From: Cupriavidus plantarum
GTDB taxonomy: Bacteria > Pseudomonadota > Gammaproteobacteria > Burkholderiales > Burkholderiaceae
NCBI RefSeq assembly: GCF_905397285.1
Contig: NZ_CAJPUX010000002.1
Location: 124,001 to 188,000, forward strand
Direction: 5' to 3'
DNA: 64,000 nucleotides
Position numbers and translations under genes: made by a program
Notes under the pieces: generated by a model
Told to the model about the DNA's origin: nothing
What the model saw: the letters and a program-made list of their open reading frames with translations, nothing else
The model's database searches: none
Shown here: positions 50,851-59,064 of the stretch, one piece after another
Layout of the letters: each line of letters opens with the position of its first letter
Numbering within the stretch: the stretch's first letter is position 1

Positions 50851-51798
50851 TCACACTTTGCGCGCGCGCCCGCCAGCCGCGCGCTTTGGCGCCGCCGCGG
50901 CCGGGAAGTGGCGGGCGACGTGTTCCTGCAACCATGTGTGCAACAGCCGGATCGCGGGCGAGAACTGCTTGCGATGCGGGCATACGAGGTTCAGCGGAAT
51001 GGCGTCGCCGCCCACGCCGTCGAGCAGCGCGACCAGTCGCCCTGTAGCGAGGTCTTCGGCGACGTCGAGCCGGGACTTGTACGCGATACCCTCTCCGGCC
51101 ACCGCCCAGCGCCGCACGATATCGGCATCGTCGCTCACCAGCGGGCCCGACACGGCCACGACGCGCCGCTTGCCGTCCTCCTGGAATGTCCATTTGTCGT
51201 ACACGCGGCCATGCAGCATGAACCGCAGGCATGCGTGGGACGTCAGCGCATCGATCGACTCCGGCGCGCCATGCGCCGCGAGGTAACTCGGCGCGGCCAC
51301 GACCACACGCCGGTTACCGGGATCGACGGGCATGGCGACATAGCTCGAATCTTCCATATTGCCGTACCGAAGCGCGACATCGACGGGGTCGCGGAACACG
51401 TCCGCGACCTGATCGGAAAACGATAGCCGCAACGTCAGCTGCGGGTGCGCGCGCCGGAATGCCGTCAGCATGGGGAGCAGGACATTGCGGCCGAGATCGG
51501 AGGGGGCGGCAATCTGCAGGACGCCCTTGATGGAGGTCGTTTCCGCATGGACGCGCTCGTGGCCTTCCCGCAACGACTCCAGCGCCCCCTGCGCATACGG
51601 CAGGTATTGCTCGCCGTCCGCGGTCAGCCGCAGGCTGCGCGTGGACCGCGCGAACAGGCGAATGCCGAGGTCTCGCTCGAGGCGCTGGATCGCGGCGCTG
51701 ACCTGGCCGGGCAGCAGGTTGATTTCCCGCGCGGCGGCCGAGAAGCTGCCAAGCGCGGCGGAACGGACGAATAGCGCGAGGTCGTCGATACGGATCAT
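50851..51798 (-). CDS. LysR-family regulator, divergent to a yellow-family gene
   Basis: 315 residues. DDLALFVRSAALGSFSAAAREINLLPGQVSAAIQRLERDLGIRLFARSTRSLRLTADG is the DNA-binding part (residues about 4-61), and the effector domain shows SYLAAHGAPESIDAL and GIAYKSRLDVAEDL. It is divergent to the major-royal-jelly/yellow-type gene at 51949. Confidence 0.92.
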   Translation of the reverse strand: MIRIDDLALFVRSAALGSFSAAAREINLLPGQVSAAIQRLERDLGIRLFARSTRSLRLTADGEQYLPYAQGALESLREGHERVHAETTSIKGVLQIAAPSDLGRNVLLPMLTAFRRAHPQLTLRLSFSDQVADVFRDPVDVALRYGNMEDSSYVAMPVDPGNRRVVVAAPSYLAAHGAPESIDALTSHACLRFMLHGRVYDKWTFQEDGKRRVVAVSGPLVSDDADIVRRWAVAGEGIAYKSRLDVAEDLATGRLVALLDGVGGDAIPLNLVCPHRKQFSPAIRLLHTWLQEHVARHFPAAAAPKRAAGGRARKV

Positions 51799-51948
51799 AG
51801 GGAACGCGGGCAGGGGCCGGAAAGACGGCGATTTTCACGGTTGCAGAGAAAGTGCTGCCTGATTTTGCCTCTTTCCGATTCAGTTGGCGAGCGCCATGAT
51901 CCACACATCGCAGTGCTTCCTATCGTCATGCTTTCGTCGAGGTTCATC

Positions 51949-53148
51949 ATGCAAGCTCAATCGTCTGGCCGTATCCGCTTTCCCTCGAAGCTTTCCCGAT
52001 TTTCTCGATTGGCCGCCGCGCTCGCGCTCGTGACGGCCGCGCCGTTCGCCGCCGCGCAGAATCTGCCCGCCAACCTGCCTGCCGAGCGGTATGTCGGCAA
52101 GCTGGAACAAGTTTTCGCGTTCCGCGGCGCCATGCCGACCGGCGTGACGGTGACCGAGACGGGCCGTATCTTCGTCAACTTCCCGCGTTGGGGCGACGAC
52201 GTGCCCTTCACCGTCGGCGAACTCCGCGGCAACAAGGTGGTGCCGTATCCCGATGCCGCGATCAATCGCGAGGACAACCCGCAGGGTTTCCTGAGCGTGC
52301 AGAGCGTGGTGGCCGACGGCCAGGGCAAGGTCTGGATCCTCGATACGGCGGCGCCGAAGTTCTCCTCGCCCGCACCGGGGCGCGCCCGGCTGGTGGCGGT
52401 CGATCTGGCGACTAACAAGGTGGTGAAGTCGATCGTCTTTCCGTCCGACGTGGCGTTGTCCACGACGTACGTGAACGATATGCGCTTCGACTTCCGCACC
52501 GGCGAGGCGGGCACCATCTACGTCACGGACTCTTCGGTCTCCGGTCCGGGCGCGATCATCGTGGTCGATATCGCCAGCGGCCGCGCCGTGCGCCGTTTGA
52601 GCGGCGACGCCTCGACGTCGGTGGACAAGTCCTTCGTTCCCGTCGTGGAAGGCAAGACGATGATGAACCGCGCGGCGGACGGCAAGACGAGCCCGTTCGG
52701 CGTCGCCTCCGACGGCATTGCGCTGTCGGCCGATGGCAAGACGCTGTACTTCTCGCCGCTCTCCAGCCGCCACCTGTATGCGGTGCCGACGCAATTGCTG
52801 CGGGACCCCGCGGCCACCGATGCGCAGATTGCCGCGGCGGTGAAGGACCTCGGCGAGAAGGGCGCGTCCGACGGGATGGAGGCGGACGCCGACGGCGCCG
52901 TGTATGCGTCCGACTATGAGCACAATGGCATTCGCAAGCGGCTGCCCGATGGCAGCTGGGAAACGATCGTGCACGATCCGCGCGCGCTGTGGCCGGATAC
53001 GCTGTCGATCGGACCCGACGGCTATCTTTACTTCACGGCGAACCAGCTGCACCGCATGCCGGGCTTCAACGGCGGCAAGGATCTGCGGACCAAGCCGTAC
53101 TCGCTGTTCCGCGTGAAGATCGGCGCGAAGCCCGCGCCGACGCGTTGA
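51949..53148 (+). CDS. Major royal jelly/yellow-family beta-propeller protein
   Basis: About 399 residues, exported (signal to AAAQN, about residue 30). The mature protein is a six-bladed propeller of the MRJP/yellow type: GVTVTETGRIFVNFPRWGDD, QSVVADGQGKVWILDTAAP, FGVASDGIALSADGKTLYFSP and WPDTLSIGPDGYLYFTANQLHRMP. Bacterial members are periplasmic; some insect relatives act in melanin chemistry. The natural substrate is unknown. ATG 51949 has GAGG upstream. An 8-bp repeat covers its stop codon. Confidence 0.88.
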   Translation: MQAQSSGRIRFPSKLSRFSRLAAALALVTAAPFAAAQNLPANLPAERYVGKLEQVFAFRGAMPTGVTVTETGRIFVNFPRWGDDVPFTVGELRGNKVVPYPDAAINREDNPQGFLSVQSVVADGQGKVWILDTAAPKFSSPAPGRARLVAVDLATNKVVKSIVFPSDVALSTTYVNDMRFDFRTGEAGTIYVTDSSVSGPGAIIVVDIASGRAVRRLSGDASTSVDKSFVPVVEGKTMMNRAADGKTSPFGVASDGIALSADGKTLYFSPLSSRHLYAVPTQLLRDPAATDAQIAAAVKDLGEKGASDGMEADADGAVYASDYEHNGIRKRLPDGSWETIVHDPRALWPDTLSIGPDGYLYFTANQLHRMPGFNGGKDLRTKPYSLFRVKIGAKPAPTR

Positions 53149-53168
53149 CGCGTTGATGCGTTGATGCG
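53141..53168 (+). repeat. 8-bp tandem repeat over the stop codon
   Basis: Units CGCGTTGA, CGCGTTGA and TGCGTTGA, with part of a fourth, begin inside the last codons of the yellow-family gene. The stop TGA is part of the repeat. Confidence 0.8.
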
Positions 53169-53183
53169 AGGGCCACTCGCCGC

Positions 53184-53555
53184 TCAGGCGGCGCTGCGGT
53201 CCAGCACGACGAAGTATTTGCGCACGGCTTCGATCACCTCGAAGGTGCCTTCGAAGCCGGACGGAATCACGCAGGCGTCGCCCGGCCCGAACTCGCGGGC
53301 ATGACCGGCCGTGTCGGCGATGCGCACGCGTCCGCTGATGACGTGAAAGAACTCTTCCTTGGTCGGCGGAAACACGATGCGCCAGGCGCCGGGCTCGCAG
53401 GCCCAGATGCCGCAGTCGAAGTCGCCGCGCTCGGCGCTGTAGTGCGTCCAGGTGGTGCGATCCGGATTGCCCTTGACGAGCCGGTCCGGGCTCGGGCGGT
53501 CATGCGCGGGCGCCGGTTCGGTGCGGAAGTCGATCAGGGCGGGGGTCGTGGTCAT
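53184..53555 (-). CDS. Cupin-fold protein (DUF861/EutQ-like)
   Basis: About 123 residues. GNPDRTTWTHYSAERGDFDCGIWACEPGAWRIVFPPTKEEFFHVISG (residues about 30-75) is the (S)-ureidoglycine-aminohydrolase-like DUF861 pattern, then FGPGDACVIPSGFEGTFEVIE. It is a single small barrel, often a sugar or small-molecule binding protein of unknown reaction. It precedes the esterase-like gene on the same strand only in the sense of sharing direction; the two are separated by a 29-bp gap. Confidence 0.82.
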   Translation of the reverse strand: MTTTPALIDFRTEPAPAHDRPSPDRLVKGNPDRTTWTHYSAERGDFDCGIWACEPGAWRIVFPPTKEEFFHVISGRVRIADTAGHAREFGPGDACVIPSGFEGTFEVIEAVRKYFVVLDRSAA

Positions 53556-53584
53556 GGGGATACCGGTGTTGGGGTGCAAGCGCG

Positions 53585-54751
53585 TCAGTTTACCGGCGGC
53601 AGCACCTCGAAAGCCAGCAATTGCGTGACCTGCGGGGGATGGAAGTTGTCGTCGGAGACCAGCACGAGCGTATCGTGGCCATTTGGCAGCTTCGGGCCCC
53701 AGGCAATCCCTTCGATATTGTCGAGGCGCTGCAACGACAGCGCCTCGAGATTGAGCACCAGTCGCTTGGTCGCGGGCTTGAAGGTGCCCTCGCGCAGCGC
53801 GGGCATGTCTTTCACGTCGGTCGCGTCGCGGATATCCATCTCGTAGAGGCGGATGTCATTGCTCCAGCGGCCGTTCTCGTCCTGCGCGGCGCCGCGCTCG
53901 ATCATCAGGAAACGGTGCTCGTCCACAGCCAGCATGTCGGAGACGCCATTCTCGCCGTGTTTGCCCTGTGCCGGAACGGGGACCACGGCATCGATCGGAT
54001 AGGCGACCTGACGCAGCACGGCCCCATCGCGCGAGAACTCGGTCACGCGGCCGAACGCGCCGCTTTCCACCGTCGGCAGAGGGCCGTCTTCATGCGTCGG
54101 CCCTTCCATCGACACCCACAGCGTGCGGCCATCCGCCGAGAACGTCAGGCCCTCGAAGGTGGCATTGAATCGCGAACCGCTCCCGATCGGATGGCAGAGC
54201 CGCAGCATCGCGGGCGGCTCGATGCGCGAGATGAAGGCGCCGGCGGCGGAGCCATGCGTGATCGATGGATCGCGGTGCGTGGTGATGCAGTCGCCCTCGC
54301 TCGTGTACCAGAAGGTACGATCCGTCGGATCGATCCGAATCGACTCGAAATCCGCGATCTCGCCGCGCGCGAACACCTGCCGCAGCCGCGATGGATAGGG
54401 TTTGCCGTCCTGTTGCGTGAAGAGGGAGACGCCGGTCAGCGTGATGCCGTGGAAGGCGTCGGCATCGAGGTGGAGCCTGGCCGTATAGAAGCGCGCGGGG
54501 GCTTTCTCGGATCGGTCGTCGGTGACGAGGTACCACGTGTCCGAGGCGGCATCGTAGTCGAGTCCGGACAGCCCGCCGACGGCCGTGTCCCGATACATCA
54601 GACCGGACGCGATGCGTTGCTCGCCGATGAACCGCAGGCTGCCCACGGCGCGGTCCGCCGCCTGCACGATCGGCGCGGTCAGCAGCGCCAGCGCACCGAG
54701 CGCACAGGCCAGCGTCTGCTTCAGGAGAGTCGGGTTCAGGCGGGCGGGCAT
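53585..54751 (-). CDS. Esterase-like activity of phytase family protein
   Basis: About 388 residues, exported (LACALGALALLTAPIVQAAD). The propeller shows AVGGLSGLDYDAASDTWYLVTDDRS, YTARLHLDADAFHG and NIEGIAWGPKLPNGHDTLVLVSDDNF, matching the phytase-like esterase family (phosphodiesterase-type propellers). ATG 54751 is chosen because the signal peptide begins there. The frame is open up to 54862 through an MSDK-repeat leader; that longer form would push the signal 37 residues inward. Confidence 0.85.
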   Translation of the reverse strand: MPARLNPTLLKQTLACALGALALLTAPIVQAADRAVGSLRFIGEQRIASGLMYRDTAVGGLSGLDYDAASDTWYLVTDDRSEKAPARFYTARLHLDADAFHGITLTGVSLFTQQDGKPYPSRLRQVFARGEIADFESIRIDPTDRTFWYTSEGDCITTHRDPSITHGSAAGAFISRIEPPAMLRLCHPIGSGSRFNATFEGLTFSADGRTLWVSMEGPTHEDGPLPTVESGAFGRVTEFSRDGAVLRQVAYPIDAVVPVPAQGKHGENGVSDMLAVDEHRFLMIERGAAQDENGRWSNDIRLYEMDIRDATDVKDMPALREGTFKPATKRLVLNLEALSLQRLDNIEGIAWGPKLPNGHDTLVLVSDDNFHPPQVTQLLAFEVLPPVN

Positions 54752-54775
54752 GGTAAAAAAAATCTTTCCGTGCTT

Positions 54776-54835
54776 CTTGTCGCGCATCTTGTCGCTCATC
54801 TTGTCGCCCATCTTGTCGCTCATCTCGTCGCTCAA
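54776..54835 (-). repeat. Five 12-bp tandem repeats in the esterase leader
   Basis: Units CTTGTCGCGCAT, CTTGTCGCTCAT, CTTGTCGCCCAT, CTTGTCGCTCAT and CTCGTCGCTCAA follow without gaps. On the coding strand each encodes Met-(Ser/Gly/Arg)-Asp-Lys, providing up to four extra in-frame ATG codons ahead of the chosen start. Confidence 0.9.
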
Positions 54836-54985
54836 ATCGGTCTGCGATTGTGCCAGCCACACGTGACACGGCTTTGCAGCCCTCCCCGGTTTTTATGGCC
54901 GCGCCGTCCGGGGCGGCCTGATCCTGAGCGACGGGTGGGATGGTGGGCATCGGATGGCCCGGAGATTCCTAGTATCATCGGCAGC

Positions 54986-55837
54986 ATGTCTCGCCCCCAT
55001 CTTTCCCCGAAACTCCACCTGACCGCCAGCCACGGCTTCGCGTTGCACGAGAGCCGTCAGCCCGGATTTCAGCGTGCATGGCATATGCACGACTGCGGCA
55101 TGCTGTTGTGGCCGCGCGCGGGCAGGCTGAGGACGATGTGGGATGCGTCGCCGGCATCGGGGACGGACGCCGGGCCTGGCGAGGCGGGCGATGTCGCGGA
55201 TGGTGTTACGCACCATCATGGGCAAGATCACGGCCACCCCCAGCATCGCACGCACGATGCGATGCTGGTGCGCGGCACGGCGGTCTTGCTGCCGGCATCG
55301 ACCACGCATGTGACGACCTCCGATCCCGGCCGGCAGCATCACGGCGAACTGTATCTTCCGCCAGACCGCCTGCGCGAATGCCGGCAGTTCGGCGCGTTGC
55401 ACCTCGACGCGGCCACGGTAGCCATGCTCGAGGCCCTGCTCGCCCCCACGATTACGGCCCAGAGCGCGGCATTTCTGGTGCGGGCGATCGTCGAACAGAT
55501 TGTGATGGGACGGCTGCCTTCGCTGCCGGCTGCCTTGCCGGCCGAACCCGCATCGATCGTGATGCGCATGGTCCGGCGATTCCATGCCGCGCTGGAGCGC
55601 GACCAGCCGGTGCCGTCGATCGATGCCGTGGCCGCCGATCTCGGTGTGTCGATCCGCCGGCTTCAGCGCGCCTGCCAGATCGAACTCGGGGCGAGCCCCG
55701 TGGAAATCCGGCGCCGCATGCTCGCGTCGCATGCCCGCGCGCTGCTCGCGGCGGGCCAGACGGCGGCGAAGGTCAGCGTACAGCTTGGCTTCGCCAGCAG
55801 CGGTCACCTGCACCGCCTCCTGCGCGACGTGGACTGA
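54986..55837 (+). CDS. AraC-family regulator with His-rich sensor
   Basis: About 283 residues. The N-terminal cupin carries an inserted His-rich stretch (VTHHHGQDHGHPQHRTHD) inside a normal AraC-type barrel (HMHDCGMLLWPRAGRL; GTAVLLPASTTHVT). The C-terminal HTH pair reads PSIDAVAADLGVSIRRLQRACQIELG and AKVSVQLGFASSGHLHRLLRD. The insert could bind a metal ion. Divergent from the esterase-like gene and convergent with RidA. Confidence 0.88.
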   Translation: MSRPHLSPKLHLTASHGFALHESRQPGFQRAWHMHDCGMLLWPRAGRLRTMWDASPASGTDAGPGEAGDVADGVTHHHGQDHGHPQHRTHDAMLVRGTAVLLPASTTHVTTSDPGRQHHGELYLPPDRLRECRQFGALHLDAATVAMLEALLAPTITAQSAAFLVRAIVEQIVMGRLPSLPAALPAEPASIVMRMVRRFHAALERDQPVPSIDAVAADLGVSIRRLQRACQIELGASPVEIRRRMLASHARALLAAGQTAAKVSVQLGFASSGHLHRLLRDVD

Positions 55838-55861
55838 ACCGTCCTGAGCCCTCCCGAACGG

Positions 55862-56347
55862 TCAGACCGTCGTCACGATGGCATCGACTTCGATTTCGAT
55901 GAAGGCCGCATCGGGCAGGCTCGATACGCCGAGCGCGGTCCGCGCGGGCAGGTCGTGCTCGGGAAACGCGATACGCAACACGGCCGACGCGGCATCCAGC
56001 ACGGCTGGGTGACGCGTGAACTCCGGTGTCGCGCGGATGAAGCCCCGCACGCGCACCACCTGATGCACGCGCGACAGCTCGCCGCCGCACGCCATGCGCA
56101 GTGCCGCGAGCGCATTGAGCATCGAGACCTCCGCCGCGCGCTGCGCGGGTTCGATATCCGTCTCCGTGGCGCACTGTCCGCTCATCGCGACGCCGTTGCG
56201 GCGGCACACCTGCCCCGCGATCGACACCCACTGTCCGCTGCCAAGCGGGATCGCGCTGAATGGCGCGTAGTTGCCTCTCGGCGTCGGCACCTCGGGCAGG
56301 ACGAAGCCGGCTTCCGCGAGCCGCGCCTCGGGCGATTGGATCGTCAT
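55862..56347 (-). CDS. RidA/YjgF-family enamine deaminase
   Basis: About 161 residues. The trimeric RidA fold is shown by NYAPFSAIPLGSGQWVSIAGQV, AAEVSMLNALAALRMACGG and the active-site Arg in LPARTALGVSSLP, with the final EIEVDAIV. It removes reactive enamine intermediates made by PLP enzymes. ATG 56347 overlaps the upstream phzF-like stop. Confidence 0.93.
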   Translation of the reverse strand: MTIQSPEARLAEAGFVLPEVPTPRGNYAPFSAIPLGSGQWVSIAGQVCRRNGVAMSGQCATETDIEPAQRAAEVSMLNALAALRMACGGELSRVHQVVRVRGFIRATPEFTRHPAVLDAASAVLRIAFPEHDLPARTALGVSSLPDAAFIEIEVDAIVTTV

Positions 56348-57267
56348 GGATGACTCCAGGCAACATTGCCGCTGAGCCAGCATCCCGCCGGCTCGCCCAG
56401 TTCGGAGTGGCGCGGCGCTACAAGAATCTCCGACGGGCTGCCCATGGTATCCCCTTGCCATACCGCAATGGAAGCCAGCGGACTCTGGCCGCGCGTGTCG
56501 CGTCGTGCCAGGTATCCCCACAGTGCGGCGGCGGCGATGCCCGTGGCGGCATCCTCCGGGTATCCCGAGGACTTGGGAAACTGGCGCGCATGCACGATCC
56601 GCTTGCCGTCCTGCCTGACGCCGCCGAATGCATAGGGGTAAAGCCCCGTCGAGCCGATGGACTCGCACAGGGACGCCATCGTGCCGAAATCCGGCGTCAG
56701 GCCGTCCAGCGCCTCCACCGACGGCAGCTCGATCAGCGTCTTGACGCGGCTCGTGCTCGCATTGACGGCGGCATAACCGTCCGCGGGCAGGCCGAGTTGC
56801 GTGGCGACGCGCGCGCTGTCGGATGGGGACAAGGTATCGAGGCGAACTTCCGGTTGCGAGATCCATACGCGTTGTTCGGCTTCATCCCAACGCGCGAGCA
56901 CCACGCCGCTCAGGGTCTCGATGGTGGCGGTGGGTTGGGTCCACTCGCCCCACTGGCGCAGCGCCCACAGCGTACCGACCGTGGCGTGGCCGCACATCTC
57001 CATTTCGTGCTGCGGCACGAAGAAGCGCAGGCGCCAGTCGCAGCCGCGCTCGCTGGGCAGCACGAACGCGGACTCGTGGCCGTACGACGCGGCGATGCCC
57101 TGCATGTCGGATGCGGTCATGCCGCGTGCGTCGGCGACGAGCGGAACGGGGTTGCCGCCGATGGCGCGCTCGGCCATGTCGGCCCGCAAGGTGCCGTTCG
57201 CGTGAAAGACGTCGTTTCTGTCGCGGGGGCCGCGTACGAACACACGGATTAGCGTCACCTCACTCAC
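56344..57267 (-). CDS. PhzF-family isomerase/epimerase
   Basis: 307 residues. RAIGGNPVPLVADARGMT, HESAFVLPSERGCDWRLRFFVPQHEMEMCGHATVGTLWAL (residues about 65-105) and ARQFPKSSGYPEDAATGIAAAALWGYL are the three PhzF blocks, with the family His/Glu and Gly-Asp-type residues in place. Members isomerise or epimerise acids in phenazine, amino-acid or unknown pathways. The gene overlaps the Bug receptor stop by 8 bp and RidA by 4 bp. Confidence 0.92.
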   Translation of the reverse strand: MSEVTLIRVFVRGPRDRNDVFHANGTLRADMAERAIGGNPVPLVADARGMTASDMQGIAASYGHESAFVLPSERGCDWRLRFFVPQHEMEMCGHATVGTLWALRQWGEWTQPTATIETLSGVVLARWDEAEQRVWISQPEVRLDTLSPSDSARVATQLGLPADGYAAVNASTSRVKTLIELPSVEALDGLTPDFGTMASLCESIGSTGLYPYAFGGVRQDGKRIVHARQFPKSSGYPEDAATGIAAAALWGYLARRDTRGQSPLASIAVWQGDTMGSPSEILVAPRHSELGEPAGCWLSGNVAWSHP

Positions 57268-58240
57268 CGGTGGCTCCCACGGATTTGGCGATCGCGCCCC
57301 AGTACGGGGTGTCCTTCTGCACCGCAGCCTGCAGCGCGGCCGGCGTGCCGGGGCGGGCGGTCACGCCCTTGCTGGCGAGGTCGTCGCCCACTGCCTTGTC
57401 CGACAGCACCTTGTTCAGCGCGGCGTTGAAGCGCTCCACGATGGCGGACGGCGTGCCCTTGGGGAACGCGATGCCGTACCAGAGCTGCTGCTCGAAGCCC
57501 GGCACGCCCTGGCTGGCGAATGTCGGCACGTCGGCGAGCAGCGGGGTCGGCGCTGTGGTGGCGATGGCCGCGATCTTGCCGGACTTGATGTAGGGGGCGA
57601 GGCCGACGGGGTTGTCGAACATCATCTGCACCTGGCCACCGATAAGGTCCGTGTAGGCGGGCGCGGCGCCGCGGTAGGGCACGTGGGTGAGCGGGACGCC
57701 GGCGACCTTCTGGAACTGCTCGCCAATCAGATGGGAGACGGTGCCGACGCCGACCGAACCGAAGCTGAGCTGCGTCTTTTCGCCCTTGAGCTTCGCGATC
57801 AGCGCCTTCGTGTCCTTCGCGCGCAGGTCGTTGTTCACCGCGAGCACGTAGGGCGAGGTGCCGATGAACCCGGCGTAGGCGAAGTCCTTGGCCGGGTTGT
57901 ACGGGAGTTTGGGATAAATCGCGACGCTGACGGCGTGCGTGCTTGTGGTGATGACGCCCGCGGTATACCCATCCGCCGGGGCACGCGCGACGAACCCGGA
58001 CCCGATCGTGCCACCAGCGCCACTGCGGTTGTCGATGACCACGGGCTGGCCCAGTTCACGCTGCAACAACGGCTGAATGGACCGCACGACGAGATCGGTC
58101 CCACCGCCGGCGGGGAACGGCACGACCATCGTAATCGGCTTGGCCGGCCACACGTCGGCATGCGCCATATTGGCGCACACGGCGGTCACCACCGCGATCA
58201 GCGCGCGGCGGGAGAGGGTGGTCTTGGGTAGGAATGACAC
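57260..58240 (-). CDS. Bug/TctC-family periplasmic solute receptor
   Basis: 326 residues. The signal ends CANMAHADV, then WPAKPITMVVPFPAGGGTD, NRSGAGGTIGSGFVARAPADGYT, HVPYRGAAPAYTDLIGGQVQMMFDN. It leads a Bug-phzF-ridA operon, so its ligand may be the substrate of PhzF. No TctAB membrane partner is seen. Confidence 0.93.
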   Translation of the reverse strand: MSFLPKTTLSRRALIAVVTAVCANMAHADVWPAKPITMVVPFPAGGGTDLVVRSIQPLLQRELGQPVVIDNRSGAGGTIGSGFVARAPADGYTAGVITTSTHAVSVAIYPKLPYNPAKDFAYAGFIGTSPYVLAVNNDLRAKDTKALIAKLKGEKTQLSFGSVGVGTVSHLIGEQFQKVAGVPLTHVPYRGAAPAYTDLIGGQVQMMFDNPVGLAPYIKSGKIAAIATTAPTPLLADVPTFASQGVPGFEQQLWYGIAFPKGTPSAIVERFNAALNKVLSDKAVGDDLASKGVTARPGTPAALQAAVQKDTPYWGAIAKSVGATGE

Positions 58241-58422
58241 GGCAGGCTCCCGGTAATGGATGTGCCGAGTCTAGAAAGGGTGATGGGTACGCGCGAACCG
58301 GAATACGACAGGGTTGATCCCAAATGCGACGTCATGACGACAACCGCATTTCCTGCGCGTCTTCAAGATCGGCATAGATGCGCTCGTGCGTCTCCCCACA
58401 TCGGACCATCGAGTTCCCAGGA

Positions 58423-59064
58423 TCAGCGGGCGACCCACCCCTCGGGCGAGTTCATCATCTCCTGCCGCAATGCATCTTTCCCACTGCCATTGACCACCCT
58501 TGCCAACACCGGAAACGCCCGCTGGACGGCCTCGTCGTGGGTCCACGGCGCGGCGTCGAACGTGTAGGTGTAGGTGACAGTGGTGATATCGCGCCGCGCG
58601 TCGGGGTCGCGCTGGATGGGGGTGAAGCCGCGGACCTCTTGCAGGCGGAGCTTGCCGTAGCAGAGGTCCGGCATCCCCGCCGCGTGCGCGTTGGCGGTTT
58701 CGGGATGGGCTTTGAAAAACGTGCGGCCCGTGTCAGTCAGTGCGTAACGCCACGCCGGCACCGTGTCGAACGTACCGTCGTGGCGGTCGCGCTTCATGGT
58801 CAGGCCCGCTTCGTGGGAGACGAGTCCGGCGTGTTCCAGCGCACTGAGTTGCTGGTAATCCCGCAGCATGTTCCGCTCGGGAACGTCCGGCACGTCGATC
58901 GGCCATGCATGGCGGCCTACGCAGAGTTCGGCGTGGCTGTCGATATGCGCGGCCAGTGCGCGCGCGAACGTGTCGTTCGTGGGCGCCGCGGGCTTGCACG
59001 CGGCGAGTGTGACGGCCAGCGCGGCGCCAAGGGCGAGCGCGTGGAAAGGCGGACGGCGAATCAT
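58423..59064 (-). CDS. Uncharacterised lipoprotein
   Basis: 213 residues. A clear signal and lipobox (LAAC at about 20-23) lead into a mixed fold with LTDTGRTFFKAHPE and LCYGKLRLQEVRGFTPIQRD. I do not recognise the family. It begins within the last codons of the di-haem peroxidase gene (ATGA) and is translationally coupled to it. Confidence 0.85.
   Translation of the reverse strand: MIRRPPFHALALGAALAVTLAACKPAAPTNDTFARALAAHIDSHAELCVGRHAWPIDVPDVPERNMLRDYQQLSALEHAGLVSHEAGLTMKRDRHDGTFDTVPAWRYALTDTGRTFFKAHPETANAHAAGMPDLCYGKLRLQEVRGFTPIQRDPDARRDITTVTYTYTFDAAPWTHDEAVQRAFPVLARVVNGSGKDALRQEMMNSPEGWVAR

Noticed and set aside
54776-54835. Regular short repeats that might suggest a CRISPR array
   Set aside because: Units are contiguous 12-bp repeats with no spacers and no cas genes in the window.
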